Origin: Oscillospiraceae bacterium
GTDB taxonomy: Bacteria > Bacillota_A > Clostridia > Oscillospirales > Oscillospiraceae
Assembly: GCA_017540945.1 (NCBI GenBank)
Contig: JAFYAB010000021.1
Location: forward strand, 1-64,000
Length of the DNA stretch: 64,000 nucleotides
Direction of reading: 5' to 3'
How positions within the stretch are numbered: the stretch's first letter is position 1; each line of letters opens with the position of its first letter. The notes under the pieces were generated by a model. That model searched no databases. It worked only from the letters and a program-made list of their open reading frames with translations, and had not been told where the DNA came from. The translations under genes and the position numbers were made by a program. This document shows, in pieces, positions 37,160-45,538 of this stretch.

Positions 37160-38215
37160 TCATTCCAACACGTCTCCCTTCCTGGCGCGGTTTGATATGG
37201 TTCTGCCGGGCTCCGGGCGGGTGTTGGCGGTGTAGTACCGCAGGACCTCCGGGGGAATCCGGGAGAGGATGCTTCTGGCCTTCTCGTAATCCTCCTGGAG
37301 CTTGCCGGTTCTGAGTTTCTTCTGAATGCTCTCGGTGGTGGCGGCCTTGAGCTGCTTTTCCAGCTCTGCCTTGTCGCCCTTCAGGGAAGCAACCTCTGCT
37401 TTCAGGCGCTTGTTCTCGGCAGCCGTGTCCGTGAAGGCACCGCTGTATCGTTTGAGCTGGGCCTGCATCCGCTCAACGTTGGGAACGTACTTTTCCAGTA
37501 GTGCCTGGATCGCCTCGATCCTGGACTTGGCGTTGAAGGTCGTGACGCCTGCCAGCAGCTCCTCCAGCTTTTTGCGCTGCTTGTCCAGCTTTGTCATCTC
37601 CTTGAAGATTCTGGGCGGGATGTGGTCCCGGCCGGTCTCGGAGGCGCTCTGTCCTCGCTCCAGCTCCGGGTACTTCTTCACCATGTGCTTCCAGAATTCG
37701 TCCTGCCACCAGGTCAGCTTTTTCTTGTTGCCGACGATCTCCTTGGCACAGAGCCGGCCGTCAGCTGTCAGCGGCACAAAGGACAGGTGCATGTGGGGCG
37801 TCTTCTCGTCCATGTGAACCACCGCGGAGATGATCGTTTCTCTGGATTGATGCTCTACCAGAAAATCCAGCGCATCCTGGAAGAAGGCGCGGATTTCGTC
37901 TGGTTTCTTCCCCTGGAAGAACTCCGGGCTGGCGGTGAACAGGGCCTCCACCACCCGCACGCTGTCTGACCTTGTCCGGCAGCCTGCTGCGGCGATCTGC
38001 CGCTCGGCTTCAGCCCGGTACGCGCGTTCCGGCTCGACCAGGTGGAAGTTGGCCTTGCTGCGGCTCAGATCCACGTCCGGATTGCTGGCGTAGATCTCCT
38101 TCGTGCGCTCGTTGTGAGCCTCGATCCGCCCGATCTCCGGCCCCTTGTATTTGGCGAACCGCAGGATCGCGAACTGCGGTTGGATGGCAATGCTGCCTTT
38201 TTGTTTTGCTTTCAT
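37160..38215 (-). CDS. MobV-type relaxase (Mob/Pre plasmid recombination enzyme)
   Basis: 351 aa. N-terminal RIEAHNERTKEIYASNPDVD and metal motif HMDEKTPHMHLSFVPL identify a MobV/Pre relaxase; the C-terminal half is coiled coil (residues 215-310). MobV enzymes nick the origin of transfer and start single-strand transfer with help from another conjugative machine. The ATG at 38215 has GGAAGGAGACCC. The genetic neighbourhood (serine recombinase, no mating-pair genes) fits a mobilizable, non-self-transmissible element. Confidence 0.88.
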   Translation of the reverse strand: MKAKQKGSIAIQPQFAILRFAKYKGPEIGRIEAHNERTKEIYASNPDVDLSRSKANFHLVEPERAYRAEAERQIAAAGCRTRSDSVRVVEALFTASPEFFQGKKPDEIRAFFQDALDFLVEHQSRETIISAVVHMDEKTPHMHLSFVPLTADGRLCAKEIVGNKKKLTWWQDEFWKHMVKKYPELERGQSASETGRDHIPPRIFKEMTKLDKQRKKLEELLAGVTTFNAKSRIEAIQALLEKYVPNVERMQAQLKRYSGAFTDTAAENKRLKAEVASLKGDKAELEKQLKAATTESIQKKLRTGKLQEDYEKARSILSRIPPEVLRYYTANTRPEPGRTISNRARKGDVLE

Positions 38216-38248
38216 GGGTCTCCTTCCCGATTGTTTTGATTTCTCTAT

Positions 38249-38383
38249 GTAGCGGCGCACAGCGTGCGCCATTTGGGTCTGTGGCCTGGGCATGTGGCGC
38301 ACTGCTGTGCATAAGTTCCGGCATCCAAATATGCTGCGCCGCGGCTTGCATATTTGGGCCGTCACTTAATTGTGCGCCGCTAC
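38249..38383. repeat. Inverted pair of GTAG-headed palindromes, CGGCGCACA type
   Basis: GTAG then GGCGCACAGCGTGCGCC at 38249-38270, and the shorter reversed copy TGTGCGCCGCTAC at 38371-38383, upstream of the relaxase gene. Confidence 0.7.
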
Positions 38384-38929
38384 ACCGACGTTTTTCTCCC
38401 CCCGCTTCTCGCGCCTCTCAGGGCCATATTCCCGAGATTCGGAGGGGGGTGGTATAGGTATGCATCCCACCTCGGCTGAGGCCGAAAAAACGTAGGTTTT
38501 TCAAGGGTTTTTCAACCTCTAAAGCGTGAGGTTTCCGGTGTACGCATTTCGGTCCGGGAGCGCACGGAAAAACCATATATAGGCGGGTACAAGGGTCATT
38601 TTCTCCGTACATACATACCGGCGCTCTGCCTCAGCTCCCAGTCCGGCAGCTCGTCTTGTACGTATGTACGCGAGGAACCGCCGTATACTCCCCCTATACC
38701 GGGAATCACCAATGCCGCAAGCCCCTCATAGCCCCAGACCCGGCGGCCTGCCTTGTTGCGCCGGATACCGCTGCTAATCTCTCATAACATAACCTCCTGA
38801 TAAAAAGTAGAGAGCAGGACCCTGCGCGCTTCGGGTCTTGCTCCCTCTGATATGGTTATGTCAGATTTTTCAAAAAACCGGCTAATCGCGGGACAAGGTC
38901 ATTTCAAAAAACGGGACAAGCGGTTTCTG
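38384..38929. other. Intergenic region upstream of relaxase with inverted repeats; possible oriT
   Basis: No gene supported. CGTACATAC (38606-38614) pairs with GTATGTACG (38662-38670). CCGTATACTCCCCCTATACC (38681-38700) is a small inverted repeat resembling the arms-and-loop form of MobV nick regions. GAGCAGGACCC/GGGTCTTGCTC hairpin at 38815-38850 sits between CATAACC and GGTTATG. Transfer-origin function is inferred from position only. Confidence 0.4.
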
Positions 38930-38957
38930 TTGTAATTGCCAGGAAAAATGATAGAAT
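38930..38957 (+). promoter_or_regulatory. Promoter for the ECF sigma operon
   Basis: TTGTAA (38930-38935), 16-base spacer, TAGAAT (38952-38957). Confidence 0.55.
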
Positions 38958-39050
38958 GTAAAAGAAATCAATATCCCCTTTTAAGGTTTTACCTTGATTT
39001 GTTGTCTTATAGGGTGAAGGCCTTTGATTTCAAGGAAAGGAGGCAGCCAA

Positions 39051-39620
39051 ATGGAGGATAGCCGGATTGTAGAGCTCTACTGGAAAAAGAACAGCGACGC
39101 CATTTTGGCCTCAGAGGAAAAATACGGAAGCTATTGCCGCTCGATTGCCGAAAACATCCTGCACAACCGGGAGGACGCCGAGGAATGTGTCAACGATACC
39201 TGGCTCCAAGCCTGGAACGCGATCCCGCCGCAGCGGCCGCAGTCTTTGAAGCACTTTCTGGCACGGATCACCCGAAATCTTTCCTTCAACCGCTGGAAAT
39301 CGCAGTCCGCCGAAAAGCGCAGCGGCCAGGAGACGGCCCTGGCACTGGACGAGCTGGCGGAATGTCTGGAGAGCGAGACCGATGTGGAGAGCGAAGTGTT
39401 TTTGCGGGAGCTCCGCGCCTGCATCCACGATTTTGCGCGAAGCCTGCCGGAACGAGAGGGAAACGTCTTTGCCAGGCGGTATTTCTTCCTGGATTCCGTT
39501 TCCTCAATTGCCAAGCGCTACGGCATGACAGAAAACAACGTGATGGTCGTGCTGAGCCACGCCCGAAAAAAACTGAAAAAGCGCCTATTCAAGGAGGGAT
39601 TTTACGATGACGCGAAATGA
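39051..39620 (+). CDS. ECF-type sigma factor
   Basis: 189 aa. Region 2 YGSYCRSIAENILHNREDAE followed by ECVNDTWLQAWNAIPPQRP, linker, then region 4 DSVSSIAKRYGMTENNVMVV. It should direct RNA polymerase to a small regulon. The ATG at 39051 has AAGGAGGCAGCCAA. Its last 14 bases overlap the next gene, a membrane protein likely to be its anti-sigma or signal partner. Confidence 0.85.
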   Translation: MEDSRIVELYWKKNSDAILASEEKYGSYCRSIAENILHNREDAEECVNDTWLQAWNAIPPQRPQSLKHFLARITRNLSFNRWKSQSAEKRSGQETALALDELAECLESETDVESEVFLRELRACIHDFARSLPEREGNVFARRYFFLDSVSSIAKRYGMTENNVMVVLSHARKKLKKRLFKEGFYDDAK

Positions 39621-40503
39621 TTTATTCTCCTGCATGGACGCCATGGACGACGAGGTCCTTGCGCGGAGCGAAAAGACGACAACGGCTGAGAACAACCGGA
39701 GAAGTGTGCGGAACCGGTGGATCGCAGCAGCGGCCTGCTTCTGCCTGATCGCGGGTTTCGGTGCCTGGAGCCTGTTCGGCGGTCGTACAGCACCGGCAGA
39801 TCCGAACGGCGCAGGATCTCATACACCGGTGCAAATGCAAAAGGTACAGGCAGACCCGGCGGTTTATGGCGGTTCCGATCTTCGAGCCGCGCTTCAGGCA
39901 GAGAACGAAATCTATATCATCGACTGGACGTCCGAGACAGGAGCGGACGGCGCAATCAACTGGTATATCATGGTCGGAGAACCCCAGGACGATTGGGAGC
40001 TTGTCGGAACGATCCGATCCGCCGCGGAATCCAGATGGGACCTTGCGGAAAACCTGCAGGCAAATCGCGAGGAATTTCTGGGCTGCAGACTCTACAGGGA
40101 TCCCGATCTGCCCGGAGAGCTCTGGATGGAGCATGCCGGCCGGTATGAGCATTACCTGGCACAAAAGTATCTTTGCAGTTGGATCCGGTACGACGGAAGA
40201 CTTTGGCTCTACGAAGGGGATTGTGAGATCTGCGGCCTTGGTGATTTGAGAAGCAGCACAGTGTTTTTCCCGGAAGATTCTAAAGAGCTGGGCATGCTGT
40301 GTTATCACCCGGACAAGCGGCTCCCCGACAACGAACTCGAAATCACGCAGAATGCAGAATTGGATCAGCACCGGATTTATTACAGCGAATCGCAGGACTG
40401 CCTGCTGGTGGAGATCCCCAACGGAGCCAGCGGCGGACGCACCGCTTACTGGCGCTTCTATCCGGTCAGCCCGGACGCATTTGGGAAGAAGCCGGTTAAA
40501 TAG
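39607..40503 (+). CDS. Membrane-anchored partner of the ECF sigma factor
   Basis: 298 aa. Cytoplasmic start (LFSCMDAMDDEVLARSEK), one membrane helix (WIAAAACFCLIAGFGAWSL, residues 38-56), then an extracellular domain of about 235 residues with no recognised family. The short 'iDD..l..aE' N-terminus before the helix is typical of anti-sigma-like proteins encoded after ECF sigma genes in Clostridia. It overlaps the sigma gene by 14 bases, so the pair is coupled. Signal and target are unknown. Confidence 0.65.
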   Translation: MTRNDLFSCMDAMDDEVLARSEKTTTAENNRRSVRNRWIAAAACFCLIAGFGAWSLFGGRTAPADPNGAGSHTPVQMQKVQADPAVYGGSDLRAALQAENEIYIIDWTSETGADGAINWYIMVGEPQDDWELVGTIRSAAESRWDLAENLQANREEFLGCRLYRDPDLPGELWMEHAGRYEHYLAQKYLCSWIRYDGRLWLYEGDCEICGLGDLRSSTVFFPEDSKELGMLCYHPDKRLPDNELEITQNAELDQHRIYYSESQDCLLVEIPNGASGGRTAYWRFYPVSPDAFGKKPVK

Positions 40504-40530
40504 ATTGCACATTAACATTATGATTTCAAG

Positions 40531-40560
40531 GGAGGCGCCGGTTATCCGGCGTCTCTTCTT
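40531..40560 (+). terminator. Terminator of the sigma/partner operon
   Basis: GAGGCGCCGG-TTAT-CCGGCGTCTC stem-loop followed by TTCTT. Confidence 0.8.
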
Positions 40561-40715
40561 ATGTTGGCCCCTTTGGGCAATAACTGGAAAACGCAAAAAC
40601 AACACAAAATCGGGAAAAACTTGTCCCAGGCAGCCTTAGTGTCCCATAAATGGGCCAATAAATATGAGAGAATGGGTATGGTAAAAAAGAAAAAACGGGA
40701 CAGGAGGCTCAAAGG

Positions 40716-41846
40716 ATGGAACACAATTTGCTGACTCTGGATTTTTGGCGGGACACGGTTTGCTACGAGGGAAAAACCGTGCCGACGGGCACCCTGGGCT
40801 GTGCGGCGCTGAATCTCTCCGACAAAATGATACAGAAGCTGGCCGGGCCCTGCGACCGGCTCAAGGAATTCATGGCAGGGCTCAATATGGGAATGCCGGA
40901 TACCTCCATGCTTCCGGCTGCGAAAGAGGCCGCAAAGCAGGTGCTGACGCTGCTGCACTCCTGCGAGCCCTTTTCCGGGATCGACCTGGGCTTTTACCTG
41001 GACAATCTTCCAAAGGCGTTTTCCGAGGAGGGCGTGCAGAGCTTTCAGGCTTACACCATGGGCCTTTTGACGGGAACCCTGGATGAAAACGCAACAGAGG
41101 AGTACCGGCACGGAATTCTGCTGGGCAGGCTGACGCCGGTGCTGGCGCAGCTGGTGGATTCCCTGCAGGCCTACAAGGAGGCCATGGCGGAATTCGCCCG
41201 GCTGGTGGATGCGGACGACGCGGATCGCAGCCCGGACGGCTTGGCGGAATTGTTCGGGAAGGCCTTTCCCCCGGAGGTCAGCTTTACCGGAAACGACTGG
41301 ATGTCCATGATGAACACCACGGTGCAGTATGTTTCCGTGGAGAAAGAGGATTCTTCTGCTCCGCTGCTGGTGAAGCGGATGCACTACGTCTCCTTTGTGG
41401 GCCTTCTGCGCTCCGATCTGTTCGAGGGACTCTGCGTCGGCCATGCGCCGAAGCGCTGCCGAATTTGCGGAAGATGGTTTCTGACCGTCAACGCCCGGCA
41501 CACCAAATACTGCGGCGGCCTTGCGCCCGGAGACAAGCGCAGCCGTACCTGTCGCCAGCTTGGCAATCTCAAGGGCAGAGAAAGCCGGGAGCTGGCAGCG
41601 GATCATCCGCTGAAGCAGATCTATGAGCGCCGGATGAATTCCATCCGCTGGGCAGTTCGCCGGGGCAGCCTGGACGCGGTGCTTGCGGAAGCAATGAAGC
41701 GGATCGCAAAGGATCACATGTATAAGGCCGTGTCCAACCAGGAATACGCCAGGACCAGCTATGCCGCCGAGATGGAACAGGCTGCGCTGATAGAGGAAGC
41801 GCGGCAAAGAGAGAACGGATTGCCACGCGCTTCGCGCTCGCAATGA
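40716..41846 (+). CDS. Zinc-ribbon protein, DUF6076-like
   Basis: 376 aa. Mostly helical, with a C-terminal cysteine cluster CRICGRWFLTVNARHTKYCG...TCRQLG that should bind zinc. The layout resembles DUF6076-type proteins of clostridial mobile elements. The function is not known. Start ATG 40716 after ACAGGAGGCTCAAAGG. The final residues NGLPRASRSQ come from a dispersed GGATTGCCACGCGCTTCGCG-type word, so the original C-terminus was replaced or extended. Confidence 0.55.
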   Translation: MEHNLLTLDFWRDTVCYEGKTVPTGTLGCAALNLSDKMIQKLAGPCDRLKEFMAGLNMGMPDTSMLPAAKEAAKQVLTLLHSCEPFSGIDLGFYLDNLPKAFSEEGVQSFQAYTMGLLTGTLDENATEEYRHGILLGRLTPVLAQLVDSLQAYKEAMAEFARLVDADDADRSPDGLAELFGKAFPPEVSFTGNDWMSMMNTTVQYVSVEKEDSSAPLLVKRMHYVSFVGLLRSDLFEGLCVGHAPKRCRICGRWFLTVNARHTKYCGGLAPGDKRSRTCRQLGNLKGRESRELAADHPLKQIYERRMNSIRWAVRRGSLDAVLAEAMKRIAKDHMYKAVSNQEYARTSYAAEMEQAALIEEARQRENGLPRASRSQ

Positions 41847-41885
41847 CAATAGCGCAAATTGTAGTGCAGAAAGGAGGTGCGCACC

Positions 41886-43100
41886 GTGTTGGAGGGTTAT
41901 TCCTGGGCGCTCACCGGGTATGTACAAAAGTATCCGCTTCCTGCGGAGGATTTTCGGCAAAAGGACGTGGAGCGTATCTTCTGCATGGAGCCGGAACCGC
42001 CGGCTGTCGATAATCTGAACGATTACATTCTCACAGCCCTGCGGGAGAAGAATCTGGACTACCTTTCATTCTTCCTCCACTGCTATGAAAGAATCTTGAA
42101 CCGGCGTATCCGCTCCTTTTTGATCCGGGACGGCTCGGACAAATACGATCCCGAACGGTTTCTGGATATCAAGCTGGCCTGCCGGATGAAGATTCTGGAA
42201 AAGCTGGCGGACTATGATCCTGCCTCCGGCGCAAGCTTTACGACCTTTCTCTACCCGCATATCTCGGACGCGCTGCTGGAATTCCGCAAGGGAGAGGAGG
42301 CCTGGTCGCTGTCCTCGCTTACGGTTTACAAATTGGTGCGCCGGATGGCGCAGCTATATTACAATTCTCCCAATCCGATTTCTGCCTTTTGCAAACAGTT
42401 TCGCTGCAAGCCTGAGACTGCAAAAGCGTTTTTGAATCTGGCTCGTGGCATTCGAAACCGAACGACTCTGGAGTTGACCGCGCCGGATGATGAGGAAGGT
42501 ACCGGCGAGGATGTGACGCGGGACGATTCCTGGGATTACCCGGAGATTCTTTCCGCCGATTACCTCTATCAGCTTGTGCGTGCGGCGTTTGAAAAGCTGA
42601 ACTACCGGGAGCAGCAGCTTTTGGAAAAACGGCAATGTATCTGTATGAACTGCGGCTGCGTCGCACCGATGAAGACACAGCCCGGCTTTGACCGTCTGGC
42701 GGAGATGTTTGAATACAGTTCCACCAGCGGCGCGGAACGAGCCTTTCAAAAAGCGGTGGATCATCTGACAGAGGTTTTGGTGAAAGACGGCGCGCTTCAC
42801 GCGGTAACGCTGCGGCTGAAAACCAAAACGCCGCGAAGGGCAAAGCCGAAAAAGTGCTCTGACGAAAAGCTCCCGGATAAACAAAAATACGCCGCCGCAA
42901 TCTACCAATACCAGGCAGACTGCGACGGCGAATGGGGAGAATTCATCTTCAATTGCGAAACCGGAGAAGCCGAAATCCTCAGCCTCGCGGAATGGGACAC
43001 GACGAAAACACATCGATTTGCAAATCGCGCAATCCGCTTTTTGCGCGATCCGGAGAATCCCAATTTGCCGAAAACGGCAATGGTGGCGTTTGAGAAATAA
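41886..43100 (+). CDS. Sigma-70-like protein of a mobile element
   Basis: 404 aa with GTG start at 41886 after AAGGAGGTGCGCACC. Residues 55-150 look like a sigma region 2 (YERILNRRIRSFLIRDG, YDPASGASFTTFLYPHISDA). Further helical DNA-binding segments follow, with a cysteine pair (CICMNCGCV) near residue 250. The C-terminal 100 residues are basic then acidic. Similar proteins in Clostridia are labelled sigma-70-like, but the role in the element is unproven. It follows the zinc-ribbon gene by 39 bases and may share its transcript. Confidence 0.55.
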   Translation: MLEGYSWALTGYVQKYPLPAEDFRQKDVERIFCMEPEPPAVDNLNDYILTALREKNLDYLSFFLHCYERILNRRIRSFLIRDGSDKYDPERFLDIKLACRMKILEKLADYDPASGASFTTFLYPHISDALLEFRKGEEAWSLSSLTVYKLVRRMAQLYYNSPNPISAFCKQFRCKPETAKAFLNLARGIRNRTTLELTAPDDEEGTGEDVTRDDSWDYPEILSADYLYQLVRAAFEKLNYREQQLLEKRQCICMNCGCVAPMKTQPGFDRLAEMFEYSSTSGAERAFQKAVDHLTEVLVKDGALHAVTLRLKTKTPRRAKPKKCSDEKLPDKQKYAAAIYQYQADCDGEWGEFIFNCETGEAEILSLAEWDTTKTHRFANRAIRFLRDPENPNLPKTAMVAFEK

Positions 43101-43708
43101 CGCGTTTTTTGTTTTTTCCGGCGGATGGAATTATGAAAACGAGCTGCAGAGAATCTCTGCAAAATGCAAAACCGGTTTTCGGTGCGATGTCGAGAAACAA
43201 AAAAACGAGAGCAACGAAGGACAGGAGACGAGGGCTTTTATACACCTCGGACGGCGCGGCTGCACGTGCTTCCCTGTCGCTCCGCTCCATCCAAGCCCGC
43301 ACATCCTTTGTCGGACAGGCGGCTTTTGCGTTCCATAAGCCTCGTCTTTTCCGGTTCTCCCGACCGCAAAACCCGCCTGTCCTACTCTGTATAAGTTCCG
43401 CCAACGAAATCAAAGATTTCGGGCGTCACTTATGCGTGAGCGAAAGCGCCTTGTGCTGCCATTCCACAAGCCCCTTTCGCCCCCGCCCACCGTCCAAGGT
43501 GTAACACACTAGACCTTGCAGGCAAGATCGTGTGCCAAGGGCGGCCCTGCCCCCTTTGGATACCCCCGCCACGAAACCCAGGTTTCATTGGATGCTTCCA
43601 GCCAGCGGGGAGCTTCCCCTCTGGACTCCCTGTGTAAGAGGAACGCCGTTCCCCTTAAATCCCCTTGCCACGAAACCAATCCGGTTTCTTTGGATGCTTC
43701 CCTCAAAG
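43101..43708. other. Non-coding tail of the mobile element
   Basis: No supported gene in six frames; open frames lack ribosome sites. GCCACGAAACC...GGTTTC.TTGGATGCTTCC occurs twice (about 43566-43597 and 43666-43703) as a direct repeat. GTGTAACACACTAGACCTTG near 43498 is a further recurring-looking block. Confidence 0.6.
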
Positions 43709-43755
43709 AAAAATGATATGAGACGCAAAATGCTCATATCATTTTTCTTTTTCGA
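43709..43755 (+). terminator. Strong intrinsic terminator
   Basis: AAAAATGATATGAG / CTCATATCATTTTT with loop ACGCAAAATG, then CTTTTTC. Confidence 0.88.
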
Positions 43756-44024
43756 AGAGAACCGACTTCCTTTGAACCATCTCTGTCAGCAAAGCAAAGA
43801 AATCTCTGAACGCTGGCTGAGGCTTTTTCTTTATCGCAAAAGTAACGCAGCTTTTCTATTTTACGATCCGGGAGGTTCTGCATGTTCTGATGGAGAACGG
43901 CCTGAAGATCGACTATGTTGACAGTGACTTTTTTATTTCACTGTCTCTCATAGAGGGTGCATATCACTCGAAATCCTGTCTGCTTTTTTCATAATCAGCA
44001 GTAATCCGTTTTCAACACCAAGCA
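43756..44024. other. Gap with a possible gene remnant
   Basis: A frame near 43854-43999 reads FYFTIREVLHVLMENGLKID and ends in TAA without a start or ribosome site. It may be the 3' remnant of a degraded gene. Otherwise nothing recognisable. Confidence 0.3.
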
Positions 44025-44093
44025 ACGCACTACTTAAGAAATACAAAGCAACGCACTACTTAAGAAATATTTGTACGCACTACTTAAGAAATA
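44025..44093. repeat. Three direct repeats upstream of the kinase promoter
   Basis: ACGCACTACTTAAGAAATA at 44025-44043, 44051-44069 and 44075-44093, identical over 19 bases. Spacings are 26 and 24. The last ends 6 bases before the -35. The form is that of a multi-copy activator site. Confidence 0.9.
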
Positions 44094-44099
44094 TTCATC

Positions 44100-44128
44100 T
44101 TGACTCAACAGTCTTCTCTTGATATAAT
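44100..44128 (+). promoter_or_regulatory. Promoter of the kinase/regulator operon
   Basis: TTGACT (44100-44105), 17-base spacer, TATAAT (44123-44128). Confidence 0.85.
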
Positions 44129-44195
44129 CAAATAATTATATCGTGTTGTGATATCCGGGGACGAAAGCATGGGTGCAAAAAAGGAAAGCGCATAA

Positions 44196-44270
44196 ATGTC
44201 TTTCTTATGGATGGAGAATCTGACGGATCTATTCACTCAACGATATCGAGAAGGGGCTGACAACATATGA
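44196..44270 (+). CDS. 24-codon leader peptide overlapping the kinase start
   Basis: MSFLWMENLTDLFTQRYREG plus ADNI, stop TGA overlapping the kinase ATG (ATATGA). AAAAAGGAAAGCGCATAA precedes it. A still shorter frame (MGAKKESA, 44169-44195) ends one base before its start. The arrangement suggests translational coupling into the kinase gene. Whether the peptide has its own role is unknown. Confidence 0.35.
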   Translation: MSFLWMENLTDLFTQRYREGADNI

Positions 44271-45538
44271 TCTGGAATCTGAACACGGCGGCGCTGCTGG
44301 TCCCACTGCTGTTTCTTCTGACCGGCCTGACGATCACCGTGGTCATCGACCCCTACATCAGCCGGAAGCACCGCCGGGTCATGCTGGTCATCATTGTACT
44401 CAGCTTTACCCTGATCATTCAAAACATTTGGGAGGACTATCTTTCAGCGGGTGAGCTTCGGTGGTTTCTGCGAACGACCCTGGCCGTCTACGGCTATACC
44501 CTTCGCCCGGTGTTACTGATTCTGTTTCTCTATATCCTCCAGCCGGAGAAAAAATACCCGGGCTGCTGGGCGCTGGCGATCCTGAATTGGGCCATCCAGA
44601 TGACGGCGTACTTTTCCCACCTGTGCTTCTGCATCAACGAAAAAAACCACTATGTAGGCGGACCGCTCAGCAGAGCCTGTCTGGTCATCAGCCTGATCCT
44701 GCTGGTATATTGCCTATATCAAAGCGCGCGGAATTATCGCGCCGCCCGAAAGAAGGACATGCTGATCCCGCTGCTGGTGGTGCTGATCATCCTCGTCTCC
44801 GTTTTTCTGGATGCTAAGGTGGGATCCTTGGAGCAGCCCATCACTTATCTGACCTTTGGTATCGTCATCAGCAGTGTGTTTTATTACATCTGGCTGCATA
44901 TGCGCTTCGTGCAGGACCATGAGGACGACCTGAAGGCCCGGCAGCGGATGCAGATCATGCTCAGCCAGATCCAGCCGCATTTCCTGTATAATACGCTGTC
45001 CGCGATCCAGTACCTTTGCGACCACGATCCGAAGGCCGCCGGGGAGACGACTGCCAAATTCTCCCGCTATCTCCAGGGCAACATGAGCGCGCTCAAGGAC
45101 GACGGAAAGATCCCGTTCGCGCAGGAGCTGGAGCACACCAAAATCTATCTGGACATCGAAAAGGTCCGCTACGAAGACGCGTTGCAGATCGAATATGACA
45201 TTACCTGCACAGACTTCTATCTGCCAACACTGACCCTGCAGCCTATCGCCGAAAACGCGGTGCGCCACGGCGCCAGAGGTAAACGTAGAGCAGGCACCGT
45301 GAAGCTCGCCACGCGGGAATATCCGGAGCACTACGAGATCATTGTCACGGACGACGGGCCGGGATTTGACCCGGAAGCGCCGGCGCTGGCCGACGACGGA
45401 CGCGACCACATCGGGATCACCAACGTGCGGGATCGGCTGGAGCAGATGAGCGGCGGTACACTCCGCATTCAGTCCGAACCGGGAAAGGGTACTGTGGTCA
45501 CGATTGAAATCCCAAAGAAACGGGGAAAAACAACATGA
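44267..45538 (+). CDS. Sensor histidine kinase, LytS/His_kinase family
   Basis: 423 aa. Six or so membrane helices in residues 1-210, then the HisKA-type box SQIQPHFLYNTLSAIQYLCD with His238 as the phosphorylation site, and a GHKL ATPase (PIAENAVRHG, VTDDGPGFDP, GIGITNVRDRL-like segment, SGGTLRIQSEPGKGTVV). It senses a signal at the membrane and phosphorylates the regulator encoded next. The ATG overlaps the leader peptide stop, and the stop overlaps the regulator start. The ligand is unknown; position upstream of a peptide exporter makes an exported peptide a reasonable candidate. Confidence 0.88.
   Translation: MIWNLNTAALLVPLLFLLTGLTITVVIDPYISRKHRRVMLVIIVLSFTLIIQNIWEDYLSAGELRWFLRTTLAVYGYTLRPVLLILFLYILQPEKKYPGCWALAILNWAIQMTAYFSHLCFCINEKNHYVGGPLSRACLVISLILLVYCLYQSARNYRAARKKDMLIPLLVVLIILVSVFLDAKVGSLEQPITYLTFGIVISSVFYYIWLHMRFVQDHEDDLKARQRMQIMLSQIQPHFLYNTLSAIQYLCDHDPKAAGETTAKFSRYLQGNMSALKDDGKIPFAQELEHTKIYLDIEKVRYEDALQIEYDITCTDFYLPTLTLQPIAENAVRHGARGKRRAGTVKLATREYPEHYEIIVTDDGPGFDPEAPALADDGRDHIGITNVRDRLEQMSGGTLRIQSEPGKGTVVTIEIPKKRGKTT

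Noticed and set aside
43018..43921. Several open frames of 65-145 codons after the sigma-like gene
   Set aside because: They overlap each other on both strands, lack ribosome sites and contain direct repeats and a terminator. I treat the region as non-coding.
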